A DNA stretch of 64,000 bases, from the NCBI GenBank assembly GCA_013416795.1, contig RQSC01000032.1:63866-127865 (forward strand), written 5' to 3'. This DNA is from Prasinococcaceae sp. CCMP 1430 (lineage: Eukaryota > Prasinodermophyta > Palmophyllophyceae > Prasinococcales > Prasinococcaceae). This document shows positions 47,412 through 58,300 of the stretch, one piece after another. Every line of letters starts with the position of its first letter. Position 1 is the first letter of the stretch. Position numbers and translations under genes: made by a program. A model generated the notes under the pieces. The model was not told the DNA's origin and did not search any database. It worked only from the letters and a program-made list of their open reading frames with translations.

Positions 47412-48209
47412 TCAGCTGGTGCCAGTCACGTGCGCATGCAGCGGCGACGATGGGTCGACGAGTGCAACATTCCGGGCGACACTTGAGCTCGGCATTGCTG
47501 GCCCCGCGGCGGCCGCTGCTTGGCCCGTAGCGCTGCTGCCGCTCACGTCTTCAGCTTCCCCTTCCACAGTAAGTGCCACGGGTACAAGAGTCGCATACGC
47601 ATTCGCCTGCACCGCCTGAAGGTGCGCGTTGAAGATGTCAGCGAACGCGCGCGCGTCTGCGTTGCCACCGAGAAAGCTCAATGTGAATTGGCCGGCGCCG
47701 ACGAGCCCACTGCAATACTCGGTCGGCTCGACGACGCCGCTCAGTTCCCATCCGCCGAACATCTTCTTGCGGCCCTGTGTGCACGCATGTTGTGCCGTCG
47801 AGCGTGACCATCGGGTCAGCAGGCGTACGCAGGCGGAGGCGACACGGCGAGGGGTGGCAGCCCACAGCGGTGCAGGTGAGCGCGGCGCCGCGCGGCAGCA
47901 GTGCGTAGAGACGAATACCGCCATTCGCACACAGCGCGCACACACCTTGGCCCCTTGGCGCACATTCAGGTGAGGCATCTCAAACCCCACGAAGTGCATC
48001 GCCGATGGCGATGTCACGAAGACAGTACGCTGATTCGACACGAACGCTCGGCCCTGGCCGTAGTGCGAGCCGCCGAGCCCAGGGTGCCCGCCGCCAGACT
48101 CGATCGCAAAGCGCACGTTTGGGTGGAAGGCGAGCATCTGCTCGTGCTCGCGCAGCGCGGGGGCGCGCTCGCCGGACTCGAGCAGGTCTTCATCGTAGAT
48201 GCACGACAT
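47412..48209 (-). CDS. WBP2/GRAM-like protein
   Basis: Small protein with a GRAM/PH-like fold of the WBP2 type, in animals a WW-domain-binding co-activator; role in algae unknown. Exon 1 is 48209-47946 (MSCIYDEDLLESGERAPALR) and exon 2 is 47774-47412; 208 residues. Fold landmarks: GRAFVSNQRTVFVTSPSAMH then FVGFEMPHLNVRQGAK, joined to GRKKMFGGWELSGVVEPTEY and FTLSFLGGNADARAFADIFN, aligned with the WBP2 sequence of a T-x-x-R-V-I-F-L strand, a PF-x-x-x-x-D loop and a final helix. The C-terminal tail is Ala/Ser-rich and lacks obvious PPxY motifs. The intron (171 bp, GTGTGC...CACAG) is a multiple of three and stop-free, so retention would keep the frame. Confidence 0.75.
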   Translation of the reverse strand: MSCIYDEDLLESGERAPALREHEQMLAFHPNVRFAIESGGGHPGLGGSHYGQGRAFVSNQRTVFVTSPSAMHFVGFEMPHLNVRQGAKVCARCVRMAVFVSTHCCRAAPRSPAPLWAATPRRVASACVRLLTRWSRSTAQHACTQGRKKMFGGWELSGVVEPTEYCSGLVGAGQFTLSFLGGNADARAFADIFNAHLQAVQANAYATLVPVALTVEGEAEDVSGSSATGQAAAAAGPAMPSSSVARNVALVDPSSPLHAHVTGTS

Positions 48210-48603
48210 CGCGGAGCCTTTGCCAGGATTGGCACCGGGCGACGACGCCACTCGTGGCGGTGCCGCCGCCGCCGCCTCTGACGCGCGAGTGTGCCGAGCT
48301 CACCGTGGCACCGCCCACCCTCGCTCCACCTGTCTCCGCCTCCCGCGGCCGCGCCCCGGCACCAGGTGACACGAGGACCTCCTTCTCCCTCCCGTCCACC
48401 GCCGCGGTCCGCCTTGCCACCACGCGGCGGGCGCCGCACGCGCATGGTGTGGCGAGTGACATCAGACACCTGGCTGTCACCTGCCGTAGAACGAGCAGTT
48501 TCGTTTTGCGTACCGCTGTCGCCCGGGGGTGCTGCCACACCGCGAGCGCAGCGCGCTGGTGGCGACGCAGGTGGGCCGGTGTGGGTATGTGTCGGGGGTG
48601 CGA
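48210..48603. other. Divergent promoter, WBP2-like / DMFase-like
   Basis: 394 bases between divergent start codons, GC-rich, no recognisable element. Confidence 0.4.
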
Positions 48604-50919
48604 ATGGCCAGGCGCGTGCTAGGGCGAGTGATGCGGGCTAGGGGGCGAGCGGCGCTGGTGGCGCTCGCGACGGTGCTGGCATGCGCTGCGCCACATGCGC
48701 TGGTGGCGCGAGGCGTCCCGGCGTCAGTTACGGAGAACGCGCTGCCTGGTGCGCCGCGCACCGAGTGGGACGTGAACGCCGCGGGCGACCCGTCGCTGCA
48801 GGGCTTCGCGCGTGCGCAGTCATACGCGCAGGGTGAGGTCGCGCGCATTGCCGCACGGGCGCTCGGTGACTTCGAGTGGCGCGCCGATGTGTACCGTCTC
48901 GGGTACTACTCGGGGGAGGGCGCGCGCCACGTCCTCACGCTGCGGCCCACTGCTGCGCAGGCAGAGGCATCACGCGCGCAGCCTGAATGCGTGCTCGTGG
49001 AACCCGCCACGCTGCTCTTCGACTGTGCCAATTGGGCGACCTCGCTTGAGTTCGTCGTGCCGAACGATGCTACATCGGGTTTGTACGTTGCGCGCCTCGT
49101 GCGGACTGGCAGCGGTGACGACAACGGTGGCTGGCGGGCGGACGACGTCGGGCTCGACACATCCGCCACGCCGCAATTCGCCAAGGCGGGCGCCGCGGCA
49201 GGGACAGATCCCCGACCGGCGAACAGCACGCATTCGTACGGGGCGGCCGGCCATGGCGACCTTCGCGACAAGCTCCGCGAGCCGCGCGCATCGCACGTGT
49301 GGTTCGTGGTCAGAGCAGCGGACGCCGACCCGGATTCAGCCGGACGTGGCACGGAGCGCGCTGCTGAGCGCAAGCGCAATGGCGTGCTTGTGCAGACGGC
49401 CGATACGACCTGGCAAGCGTACAATCGCTGGGGGGGATCGGGCCTCTACGGCGGAGTCGGCGTGGGCCACGGCCCGAAGGACTACGGTGGTGGCGGCCTC
49501 GACCCTGACGCACCCGCGCGACGCTCATTCAAAGTCTCGTACAATAGGCCGCTCGTCACGCGCGACTATCGCTCCATCAATATGCCGCTCGGCGCTGAGC
49601 TGCCCGGCATCATGTGGCTCGAGAGAAATGGCTATGATGTCGAGTACGTGTCAGCCGGAGATGTCGACCGACTGGGAGCGGCTTTGCTGGGGCAGTATGC
49701 GGTCTTTCTCTCTCTGGGCCACGACGAGTACAGCACGCAGCGTCAGTTCGAGGCGCTGCAGCGAGCTCGCGCGCACAACGCCACCAGTCTCTTTTTCTGG
49801 TCCGCAAATGAGTATTTCTGGCGCGTGCGCTGGGAGGCCGACCCCGCTGGCGAGGCCAGGCGCGTCATGGTGTGCTACAAGGATACGCAGGCCGACGTCA
49901 AGCTCGACCCGCTGCCGGGCGAGTGGACGGGCACGTTCCGCGACGCACGTCCGCAGAATCCGCTGGGTAGCCAGCCCGAGAATATCTTATCGGGCACTAT
50001 CTTCACGGTAAACGCATGGCGCAACGACGCGCTGGAGGTGCCCAGCGAGATGGCGGCGCTGCGCTTCTGGCGACACTCGGATATGTTTGAGAGGGCTCGC
50101 GGCAGTGGCGCTGCCTATTTACCTCGAGGCGTGCTCGGGCATGAATGGGACGAGGACGTGTGCAACGGCGCTCGTCCCGCGTGTATCGCTCACCTCAGTC
50201 GCACCCAAGTGGACGGCGTCATGTACGTCCAGGACCATGGTTCTGTGTATGACACCGGCAGTGCAACCCACCGAATGGTGGCGTTCAGGCATCCGACGTC
50301 GGGCGCTCTGACATGGGGCACTGGTACCGTGCAGTGGAGCTGGGGGCTTTCGCCGCTACACGACGGCGGCGCCGAGGGGGGGGTGCCGCCCGAGAGGGCC
50401 AATCCGTTCAACACGCGCGTGCGTCGAGATGTTGTGGGCACCGACGTGTCCGCGCAGCAGCTGAGTGTCAACATGTTTGTGGACGCGGGCGTGACCGCGC
50501 ACACGCTGCAGCGCGAACTCACGCCGCCCGCGCGCTCCACGGACACAAGCCCACCGCGCTCGCGCGTTTCCTCGCAGAGCCACGATGCCATTTACGTGTT
50601 GGCGCGGGACGTCGGTGGTGGGCGCGTGGCTGGTGTCGAGTTGAGCTTCGACGGTGGTAGCTCGTGGCACTTCGCAGAAAGAGCGGCACACGCGTACGCA
50701 GGCGAGACTGGCGGTGGCGAAGGTGCTGCTCATTCGCAGAGAGCGGCTGCGTCTGCAGCCTCGGGGGCCGACGAGCTCTTCGTGCTGCGGCGTCGTGTGG
50801 GCACCCGTTGGCACCCTGGCGCGCCGCTGCTCGTGCGCGCCGTCGACGACTCGCTGAACTGCGAGACCGCGCACGCTGGCAGCGATGAGATGCGGGTTCG
50901 GGACGCCTCTGAGCTCTAG
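48604..50919 (+). CDS. Secreted N,N-dimethylformamidase-like protein
   Basis: Resembles the large (beta) subunit C-terminal domain family of bacterial N,N-dimethylformamidases, metal-dependent amidohydrolases; actual substrate unknown. 771 residues, one exon from ATG 48604, starting with a signal peptide (MARRVLGRVM ... AALVALATVLACAAPHALVA). The N-terminal part is beta-rich (FEWRADVYRLGYYSGEGARH). Family signatures: TTWQAYNRWGGSGLYGG, FKVSYNRPLV, ELPGIMWLERNGYDVEYVSA, then AVFLSLGHDEYSTQRQFEAL, LFFWSANEYFWRVRW, VMVCYKDTQAD and GEWTGTFRD. The C-terminal part is a beta-sandwich-like domain (VAGVELSFDGGSSWHFAERA), reminiscent of sulfite-oxidase-type Ig-like domains. Such genes are mainly bacterial, so ancient transfer is possible; base usage matches its neighbours. 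Confidence 0.82.
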   Translation: MARRVLGRVMRARGRAALVALATVLACAAPHALVARGVPASVTENALPGAPRTEWDVNAAGDPSLQGFARAQSYAQGEVARIAARALGDFEWRADVYRLGYYSGEGARHVLTLRPTAAQAEASRAQPECVLVEPATLLFDCANWATSLEFVVPNDATSGLYVARLVRTGSGDDNGGWRADDVGLDTSATPQFAKAGAAAGTDPRPANSTHSYGAAGHGDLRDKLREPRASHVWFVVRAADADPDSAGRGTERAAERKRNGVLVQTADTTWQAYNRWGGSGLYGGVGVGHGPKDYGGGGLDPDAPARRSFKVSYNRPLVTRDYRSINMPLGAELPGIMWLERNGYDVEYVSAGDVDRLGAALLGQYAVFLSLGHDEYSTQRQFEALQRARAHNATSLFFWSANEYFWRVRWEADPAGEARRVMVCYKDTQADVKLDPLPGEWTGTFRDARPQNPLGSQPENILSGTIFTVNAWRNDALEVPSEMAALRFWRHSDMFERARGSGAAYLPRGVLGHEWDEDVCNGARPACIAHLSRTQVDGVMYVQDHGSVYDTGSATHRMVAFRHPTSGALTWGTGTVQWSWGLSPLHDGGAEGGVPPERANPFNTRVRRDVVGTDVSAQQLSVNMFVDAGVTAHTLQRELTPPARSTDTSPPRSRVSSQSHDAIYVLARDVGGGRVAGVELSFDGGSSWHFAERAAHAYAGETGGGEGAAHSQRAAASAASGADELFVLRRRVGTRWHPGAPLLVRAVDDSLNCETAHAGSDEMRVRDASEL

Positions 50920-51056
50920 GTCTAAGTGAAAGCCGTGCTACACCGCTTCGGCCTGAGCACACTCTCGGCGCCGAGCGAGAATCCTTGTGTGATGCCAATC
51001 AATACCGCGACATTACTCGAGCCATTGCCAGCCGGCGACAGTAGCTGACAAGACAA

Positions 51057-53033
51057 CTATACAGAGCCTTCGCTGTCAGTCGCGGCGTCCGTTCCCGCCC
51101 GTCCCGGGTCGGACATTGCGCTCTCCGACAGCGCCCGTGAAGCGCAAGTCTCGCGCGCCTCGGCAAATGCCACAGAGCAGTCCGCAGCGCTGGGTCGTTC
51201 GGCTGGATTCGTCGCCATGGCCATGCGCAGGAGCCTGCATAGAGACTCCGACCCCCCGCGCGGTGGGGTGAACTCTCCGGTCGCAGAAAACTTGACAGTG
51301 CCAAAGGCTACCTGCGCAACGATGAGTCCAGCCATCCAGACGTCGATCGCCGCGCCGGGCGCTGCTGGCGCGCGGGTAGTGAAGTCGATCGCGCCGCCCC
51401 CGCGGAGGAGCTCCGGCGGCCGCGTGGTCAGGCAGCACGCATCGAGCGCAACGCGAGCGAGCTTCCAAAGAGGCGTCTCGCTCTGTTGAGCCTGCGATAG
51501 CTCAGGGGCGTGCATGTGCTGCTGCCTGACGTTGGGACCTGCATCGCCGAGGTCGCTCCCCGCCGCATTCGCGACGTCCGTGCGGTTGCTACGTGCAGCA
51601 GAGCTTGCAGGTCGGCTTACGCTCGGCTGAGGAGGCTGCCACGTCGGCATTTCGGCCTCTGAACCCGCGCTGCTCGCTCTGCTACTCGCCTTCGAGGACC
51701 TTCCGGCGTCTGCGCCTGCAGTCGTCAGATCGCGCACGCAGTGTGCGAAGCGAGCGATTTTCCAGAGCCCGTCCTCCCCGAGTTCGATGTCCTCGGGACT
51801 GAGGGTGAGCACGGCGTGCCCAGCAGCGTGCACGGCGGCGAGGCCACCCATGATGTCCTCGCCGATTGCGTAAATTTCAAGTTCGACCTCTGTTAGGTCG
51901 AGACTGTGTTGCGACCTGCGGTGAGCAGTAAGAGTCAACGTCGGGGCTGCCCGCGTGGCTGACTCGGCACCCGGGGGGGGTGGAAGCGGTTGCAGCGGCA
52001 GCAACAGCGGTGGCTGGCTCCGCATCCAGGACGCAAGCGTGCCCCCGGGACAGAACTCTGTGAGGAGAAGCACCTCCGCGCAGCCTGCACTCCCAACCGC
52101 GGATCGCCTCGAGTCCCGCGCCACGAGTCGTGCTACGTTCGCCGACGACGCACACGCCAGCTGCAGCGCGGCCTCGCGCTCCACCGCTGCGGCCTCCTGC
52201 GGTGCACTGTCGGGTAACAACCGCCGCCAGAGCGCCATGAGCCGTCCCTCGCCCCCAACCTCGACGCATTGAAAGCCCGCCGTGAGGTCAGGCAGGGCTG
52301 GCTTTGTCTGCTCGTCTGCGGGCTCGGTGTCGCCAACGACAGCGGCGCGAGCCTGCTGCTGCCAGCGCGGCCGCGAGGCGGACGAAGATTCGATCTTGCG
52401 CAGCACCTGCACGGTGATGCCACCTACGACTAACGTGCTGCCAACGTCGGGCGGGCCCGATTGCTTGTGTTCGTCCTCGGGCTGGTGGTGAAGCGCCACG
52501 GGCACGCGGGTGCGCGCCTCTTCGACGGCGCGACGCGCCTCTGGGCTGTCGTCAAAGCCGCTACCGCTCGGCGGAGTGTTTCGTTGGGGAGAGAGAGGCT
52601 CCCGCAGCGCGCGATCGCGCGCGCGCCAGCCTTGGCGCGACGGCGAGCCCACGAGTTCCGGGTCCATTTCCTCAAGCATGACGGTGTATGCGGACCGAGC
52701 ACTCTTTTTCTTTCGCCCCGGTAGTAGGAAGCTACCAGTGCGGCTCGGTGACTGTGGGGCCGTGCTCCCGCTCGGGCGTTCCCCAGCATCGCCAGTACCC
52801 CTCGCCCCGCCAGTTGCCCCCCTCTTCGTACCGTCGTTGGGGCCGAGCCCTGCCCCGCCGCCGTCACGCTCCAGCAGCGTGCGCACGAAGCGGGCATGCA
52901 CGCGTCGCCGCCGGGCGAAGCGCGCAAAGCACCAGATGAGCAAACCTAGCAACGCTAGGCCGCCGACGCCCGCGCCGACGCCTATGCCTACAGCCGCGCC
53001 CGTGCTCAGGCCTAAGAGCTTTCGGCCCGGCAT
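51057..53033 (-). CDS. Transmembrane pseudokinase
   Basis: Single-pass membrane protein with a cytosolic kinase-like fold, 658 residues from ATG 53033. N-terminus: a Gly/Ala-rich transmembrane helix (GIGVGAGVGGLALLGLLIWC) followed by a stop-transfer ARFARRRRVHARF. After a disordered Ser/Pro linker, the kinase-like part (about residues 260-650) has VLLLTEFCPGGTLASWMRSQ (hinge), IMGGLAAVHAAGHAVLTLSP (where HRD would be), GLWKIARFAHCV (where DFG would be) and DVWMAGLIVAQVAFGTVKFS plus ATNPAERPSAADC (subdomains IX-XI). The HRD Asp, DFG Asp and an obvious VAIK Lys are all absent, so catalysis is unlikely. The frame is open upstream to 53249 but a start there would bury the signal-anchor. Confidence 0.78.
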   Translation of the reverse strand: MPGRKLLGLSTGAAVGIGVGAGVGGLALLGLLIWCFARFARRRRVHARFVRTLLERDGGGAGLGPNDGTKRGATGGARGTGDAGERPSGSTAPQSPSRTGSFLLPGRKKKSARSAYTVMLEEMDPELVGSPSRQGWRARDRALREPLSPQRNTPPSGSGFDDSPEARRAVEEARTRVPVALHHQPEDEHKQSGPPDVGSTLVVGGITVQVLRKIESSSASRPRWQQQARAAVVGDTEPADEQTKPALPDLTAGFQCVEVGGEGRLMALWRRLLPDSAPQEAAAVEREAALQLACASSANVARLVARDSRRSAVGSAGCAEVLLLTEFCPGGTLASWMRSQPPLLLPLQPLPPPPGAESATRAAPTLTLTAHRRSQHSLDLTEVELEIYAIGEDIMGGLAAVHAAGHAVLTLSPEDIELGEDGLWKIARFAHCVRDLTTAGADAGRSSKASSRASSAGSEAEMPTWQPPQPSVSRPASSAARSNRTDVANAAGSDLGDAGPNVRQQHMHAPELSQAQQSETPLWKLARVALDACCLTTRPPELLRGGGAIDFTTRAPAAPGAAIDVWMAGLIVAQVAFGTVKFSATGEFTPPRGGSESLCRLLRMAMATNPAERPSAADCSVAFAEARETCASRALSESAMSDPGRAGTDAATDSEGSV

Positions 53034-53508
53034 TGCCACAGCGGCACGCACCACACTGCCTCCCTTGCTGGCAGCGTGGAGGGTCTGCAATGCCAGTGAC
53101 AATGTTTCGCAGCCCCAGCTGCCTCGCGCTCTTAAGGAGCGACTGGTCACGCGCACGTTCACCACGGCCGCGGCCGCGGCTCGGCCGCCGCGGACCTTCG
53201 CGCAGGCCCAGGGTTTCGCGGGGCTCGCGCCCGTGCGGGCTGGGGCCAAGGGCGGCGCTGCACGCCGCGCGTGCGCGGTGTGGTGGCGCGGTGGTACCAG
53301 GTACCACGACTCGTTGCTTCAAAGTACGAAGGCAGTACACGTGGAGGTGCGCGAATCGAGCTGCGCGCGCATTTTTTGAATGTCAACGACTCGTCGTGGA
53401 CTTGGTTGTGGAGGTTCTTGAGCAATTTTACAAAATCATTTGGGAGAGGTGTGTGGCACCATTTAGTGCTACATGGGACGTGTCGTTTCTCGTTGACCCG
53501 CAAAAAAT
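53034..53508. other. Intergenic with perfect palindrome GTGGTACCAGGTACCAC
   Basis: 475 bases between the pseudokinase start and the gamma-glutamyl hydrolase stop. The palindrome GTGGTACCAGGTACCAC at 53291-53307 (8-bp arms, 1-base centre) is exact. The right part is less GC-rich (for example TTTTACAAAATCATTTGGGA), consistent with a 3' UTR. Confidence 0.6.
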
Positions 53509-54728
53509 CTAGTCCGCGACGCACTGCCATCGGCCGCTCGCGCATCTCGACTGATTGAAGAAGTACATGGCGTCGTAGAGGCTCGGGTCGTCGCTGGCGG
53601 TCGTGTTCCAGTCGGCAGTGAACTGCGGCGCGTAATTGGTAATGACGAGGTCCATCTCAACGTCGCCGCCGGGCGGAGCTGCGCGTGCGTCGTAAGAGCG
53701 CCGCGCGGCGTCGAGGAATGAGTTGCTGACAGCCTGCGCGAGCGCAATCGCCTCGCGCGTGTGCGGCACGGCAAAGCTCGGCGACCACTCAAACGCAGGC
53801 TTCTCTGGATGGAATTGCGTGCCGGAGATCGGTAGCCCCACCGCCTCGAAGGACGACACGTAAAGAGAGCCGTTGCGGTCGGGCGAGGTCGTGATGAGCG
53901 TGTAGGCAGACTCGTTCCCGAGGTATGCGTTTCCACGGAACGCTTCGGGGCTCACGCCGCGGCTGTGATCCTCGAAGACGATGGGGGGCAGCACGTCGGT
54001 CGCCGCGCGCTCGAGGAGCTCTGGCGAGGCGCGCGAGTATAGCTGGGTCGCCTCGGGCTTCATGAGGTTCGCGCTGGCAAATTGAAGTGGCGAAGTGGAG
54101 TTCAGCGCATCAAACTCGCTGATGATTGACCCCGTCTGGTTCTCCAACGTGCTGTTGTCTTTGCCCAGTTGTAGGAGCAGCATCTCATGTCCGAGGCAGG
54201 TGCCATGTAGGGGGAAATAGCGCCCGCGCGCGTTCTCCTCCAGCACGAGATTGAGGAGGATGTCACCTGGACCTCTCGCGCGGGTTTGCGCGCATGAGCA
54301 TGCCGCGGGCGCGCGTTAGAATGGATGGGTGCGCCCAGGGGCGTGCGCGACACTGCATGCGCGAGAGAGCGCCCTTGCGCACCTGCCTCGCGCAGGGGCT
54401 GCCCGGCGAAGACATAGTTTGCGCCGCCGGGGAAGACGAGGCCGTCCAGCGCCGTCACGAGCGCGGCGAGCTGCTCGTGCGTGGCGTCGTATGGCACGGG
54501 CACCGCGCGCCCGCCGCCACTCTCAATCCACTTCACATAGGAGGCCGCGAGGTAAGGCACGGTGTCGTTGGCCGTCTGCGCGCCAGGCGGCCACCACGGC
54601 TGCGTGAGCACCCCGACTAAGGGTCGTGCGGACGAGCCCCCGACGGTCGCCGCGAGGCTCTTCGCGGCCGCTGACAGCGCCATCGCCGCAGCGGTAAACA
54701 AGCGCGTTGCGAGGGAAGGCGCCAGCAT
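53509..54728 (-). CDS. GGH: Gamma-glutamyl hydrolase (peptidase C26)
   Basis: Removes gamma-linked glutamates from folylpolyglutamates; vacuolar or secreted in other eukaryotes. Exons 54728-54383 and 54266-53509, joined G|GT over a 116-bp intron (LREAG-DILLNLVLEENARG); 367 residues. The start MLAPSLATRLFTAAAMALSA resembles a signal peptide. Class I amidotransferase-like motifs: PLVGVLTQPWWPPG, YVKWIESGGGRAVPVPYDAT, ALDGLVFPGGANYVFAGQPL, nucleophile Cys139 in LHGTCLGHEMLLLQ, and the His in VGLPISGTQFHPEKPAFEW. Several N-glycosylation sites (NSTLENQT, NGSL, NTTAS) fit passage through the ER. The frame upstream to 54773 begins with GTG and is not used. Confidence 0.95.
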
Positions 54729-55314
54729 GGCGGGCGCGGGCGGGCGCGTGGTGAGGACTGACGGCGTCTCCACGCATTCTACGCGAGCCTCTCTCCGAGT
54801 GCGCGCCCTTCCAATTTATGCGTTTTTGGCGCAGGCACGAGCTTGGCGCAGGCTTTTCCGGCGCGGCCAAAAAAAAAAAAAAAAAGGAATGACATGACAG
54901 GGGGCGCTGCAGGGGCCGCCAGGGGGAGCGACCGGCGACCGTCCCGCCGGCGAGTGCCGCTGCCAGACCGCGGGCGGCAGGGAGGGCGTTCCCTTCCGAG
55001 GCGCAGAGGTGCTCTCAGACGCCGTGCCGTCCGGCTCCCGCGCACGGGGCGGTGCTGGGCACGACGCCGGGCCACTGGACCCCGCGAGCGCAGTTGCGCG
55101 TCCGCGGGCGGCCGCACGCTAGTATCGCTGGCGTTTCGTGCGCGCGGGCGCGTTCTGGGGGCGAACAGCCACATTAGCACGTGAGGGCTGGGGCCTGTGC
55201 AGGTCCGACTGCAAGAGCAACAGCCACGCGGCAGACGCCCGCGCTGGCCGGTGGGTCGACGACGGGGGTGGAGGACACCGCGCGTGTTTCGGCGCGTTTG
55301 GAGAAGCCGGAGGC
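54729..55314. other. Divergent region with poly-A, no gene seen
   Basis: 586 bases between the divergent GGH and WD40 genes. It contains an A run at about 54869-54884 and otherwise GC-rich sequence. The WD40 frame stays open leftwards to 55138, so its 5' exon or UTR may extend here. Confidence 0.45.
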
Positions 55315-58300
55315 ATGCTGCCCAGGCTGTTTCGCGTGAACTCACCCGAGTTTGAGCCAGCCCCTGAGCCCGGCGATCCGGACAATGAGTCCAATCAAAG
55401 TGGCGCCAACGATGAGGAGGTCTCCCAGCAAGCGCCCGGAGGGGACGCTCGGGATGTGGAACAGCGAAGAACTCCCCGGGTCACTGCTGCGGCCATGCTG
55501 CCGAGGCTGTTCCGCGTAGATTCCCCTGAATTCACACCCAGGCCTGAGCCCGGTGACCCGGACTACGAGACTGCTGACGGAGCCGGCGGCTCAGACGTCA
55601 CACAGCAGCCCCCCGGTGATGAGCAGTGGGAGCATGTCTTCTTCCCCGGAGCCACCTCAGCCGCTGGCGACGGCAGTCCCACCTTACCCTCCGCGCCTGT
55701 TGCGGCCGCTGCGGGCACCGCAACATCTCTGCAAGAGCAACCGCCGATTGATGCCTTCTTCGACGATCACGCATTCGGCGGCAAGGCATTCGCTGCTGAT
55801 GGGGAGGCGACGGGTCACTCCGAGTTTGAAAGTGATCCGCTGCAGAGCCTCTCGATAGGCCGTTCTGAGCAGGAGGAGGCGCACGCGACGCAACAGCACA
55901 CCACGACGCCGTCGGTGGATACGTGGTCAAGCAGCGACAATGACGACACCCCGGCGCGTGCCGCCGAGCGACTTGAGGTGACCGAGGTCGACCACTCGTC
56001 GGCGTCGGAGGACATTAGCAAAGATCGACGCCTGCACTTCGAAGAGGTGGGAGTGTTGCGCGTTTCTCTGCCGGACGCGAATGCCGACGATGGCTCTTAC
56101 GCTGGCAGCGTTGACGACGCCGGCGGGTGCGAATGGGAGGTTCAAGCGGTCGCCTTCCATCCGTTCGAAGAGTCGATTGCCGTTTCCATTGTTGCCTGTG
56201 CCCCGAGCTCCAGCGTGTGCGCTCGCGACGCTGGCTCGCACACGCGGGCGAGCGTGCGGCTCGTGGATGTGCCCACTGGGGCGACCATGGCGCTGGGGAG
56301 AGTGCCCGAGAGCTTTAATGCAGCTCTAACGGCGCTTGACTTTGCGCCCGGTCCACCGCTGACGCTGGTGGGTGTAGCTGCGGGTGACAACCTGCCAGAT
56401 TCCCTCGGCGGGTCGCAAAGATGCCATGCGAGTCACGCCGTTCTTGTATGGCGGGCGGCGCCAGGTGACGGGCTGCGCCTGCTCTGCACAGTTTCACTGG
56501 ATGACATGCATACTCTGCTGACGCCGACGGTCGGCCAGCTTCAGAACAAGAGCCTGCTTAGCGGGAGCACGCGCGCACCCGTACGGCCTCCGACGGCGCT
56601 CCTGTCTGTCGCGAAGAAGTCAACGTGTAGCGCGGGCTCCTCGTGCCGTGCCTTCGTCGCATTCGCTGGCGAGTCTGCGCAGCCCGCGGCAGTGCGAGTC
56701 AACGTGCCCCTGCCCTCAAAACCGCAGCGGGGCCGCATCGACCGCGCCCCGGACGCTTTCATGCTCAGCGAGCTGCCAGCGGCGGAACGCAGCGCGACCA
56801 ACTCATGCACGCTTGGGACGGGAGGGAGCAGGGAAGAAGAAGCCGCGTGGCAGAGTGGAAGAGAAAGCAGAAGCTCGGCAACCTCTGCCTCTTCGACCGC
56901 CGCCTCAACGTCACTGAGCACCGTGGCTGGCCTCGGCACCGCAGCTGTGTCTATGGTTGGATCAGCAGCGAGGTCAGTTCAGTCGGTGTCGGCGATGTCA
57001 GCTGCCGTCGGCGGACAGATGGCTGCGGCATCCGTCGCAAGCAAATCGCCACCTGTCGTTTCCATGGACATGCACCCCTCACAGCCTATGCTTATGGTGG
57101 GAAAGGCCAACGGCACGCTACTCTTCTATCGCGTCTCCTGCGACCATCCTGCCAGAAGTGATACGCGCGACAGTGTGTCCCCGCTCGCGCAAATCGACAC
57201 TGGAGCGCACGCTCTGCGGTGGGCATCGTTCTGCGCCAGCAGTACACGGAGCGGCAATGCGGGCTCGGGTGGCTGCGCGCTGGTCATGTGCGAAGGGCGA
57301 GCTCTGTGTGTGGATGTTATGGACGCTCTCCAGCGCGTCGCAAACAGGCTGCACCACGGCGCGGGGCCCGTTATGCCCTTCACGCCAAGCGTCGTGGCGT
57401 CCACCATGCTACCGAGCGACTCGCATGTGCATGGCCAAGCAAGAAAGGGAAGCACTGGACGCCCCCTACCGAGGCAGCTCGTCCATGGCGGGCTATGCTA
57501 CTCGCCTGCGCTTGAAAGCAAAGGGTCGAATGGCGTCCTTCCTGCTGAAACGCTCTTCGTATGGGACGGCGCCGGGCGTATGCGCGCCCTGGTGCTAATG
57601 GCATCGACAACACCCTCACACGGCACCGCGGCGCGCGCTGGTACGGCAGGTGCTCAACTGCACACGACTGCCAGCACGCAGATACCAGTCCAGTCGCTTT
57701 CGGCGTCGGCTCCACGCTGCCTCGCGTTGCATCCAGACAAGCCCTTGTTGTGCACACCTATTCCCGGGCTGCCCGACGAAGGAGCGGGGAACGGCTGCGT
57801 CCTCAAGTTCTACTCGGCAAGCGCCTACTTTGATTCCGTCAGCGCGAGCGCCACGGACGCTGCTACGCCGACCGCCGCGACCACGACGCAGTGGCTCGGG
57901 GCCAGCAGAAGCGGTGAGTCTGCGATGAGCCAGATGCACTCCGCACATCGAGGAGTCGGAGCAGAAACACAGTCCTCTTCAAAAAGGATGCCGTTCATCA
58001 GAGTTGGATCATCCGCGCGCGCTCGTGCCGTCGCCGCGTGTGCAGCGGCGCACGCCCCCTCGCTGTACGCACTTCTCCCGGTGGCGACAGACACGGGCGT
58101 AGCTCCCTATGGAGACACGGGCGGGGCAGAACCGACCGCCAGCCCCCCGGATAGCCGTGCCGCGACGTCACCACTGGAGCAGGAGGGTGACTGGGCTAGT
58201 GTGTCCGTCCCTGCCACAGTTCCTTTCGTCGACGGCGACAAAATCTGGTGTCTGAATCTAGCGGACACTCACAGTAGCGCGAGGAGCGGCGACGGCGCGT

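Noticed and set aside
48812-50011. 399-codon plus-strand open frame inside the DMFase-like gene
   Set aside because: A shifted frame of the real gene; Arg/Ser/Thr-rich without motifs.
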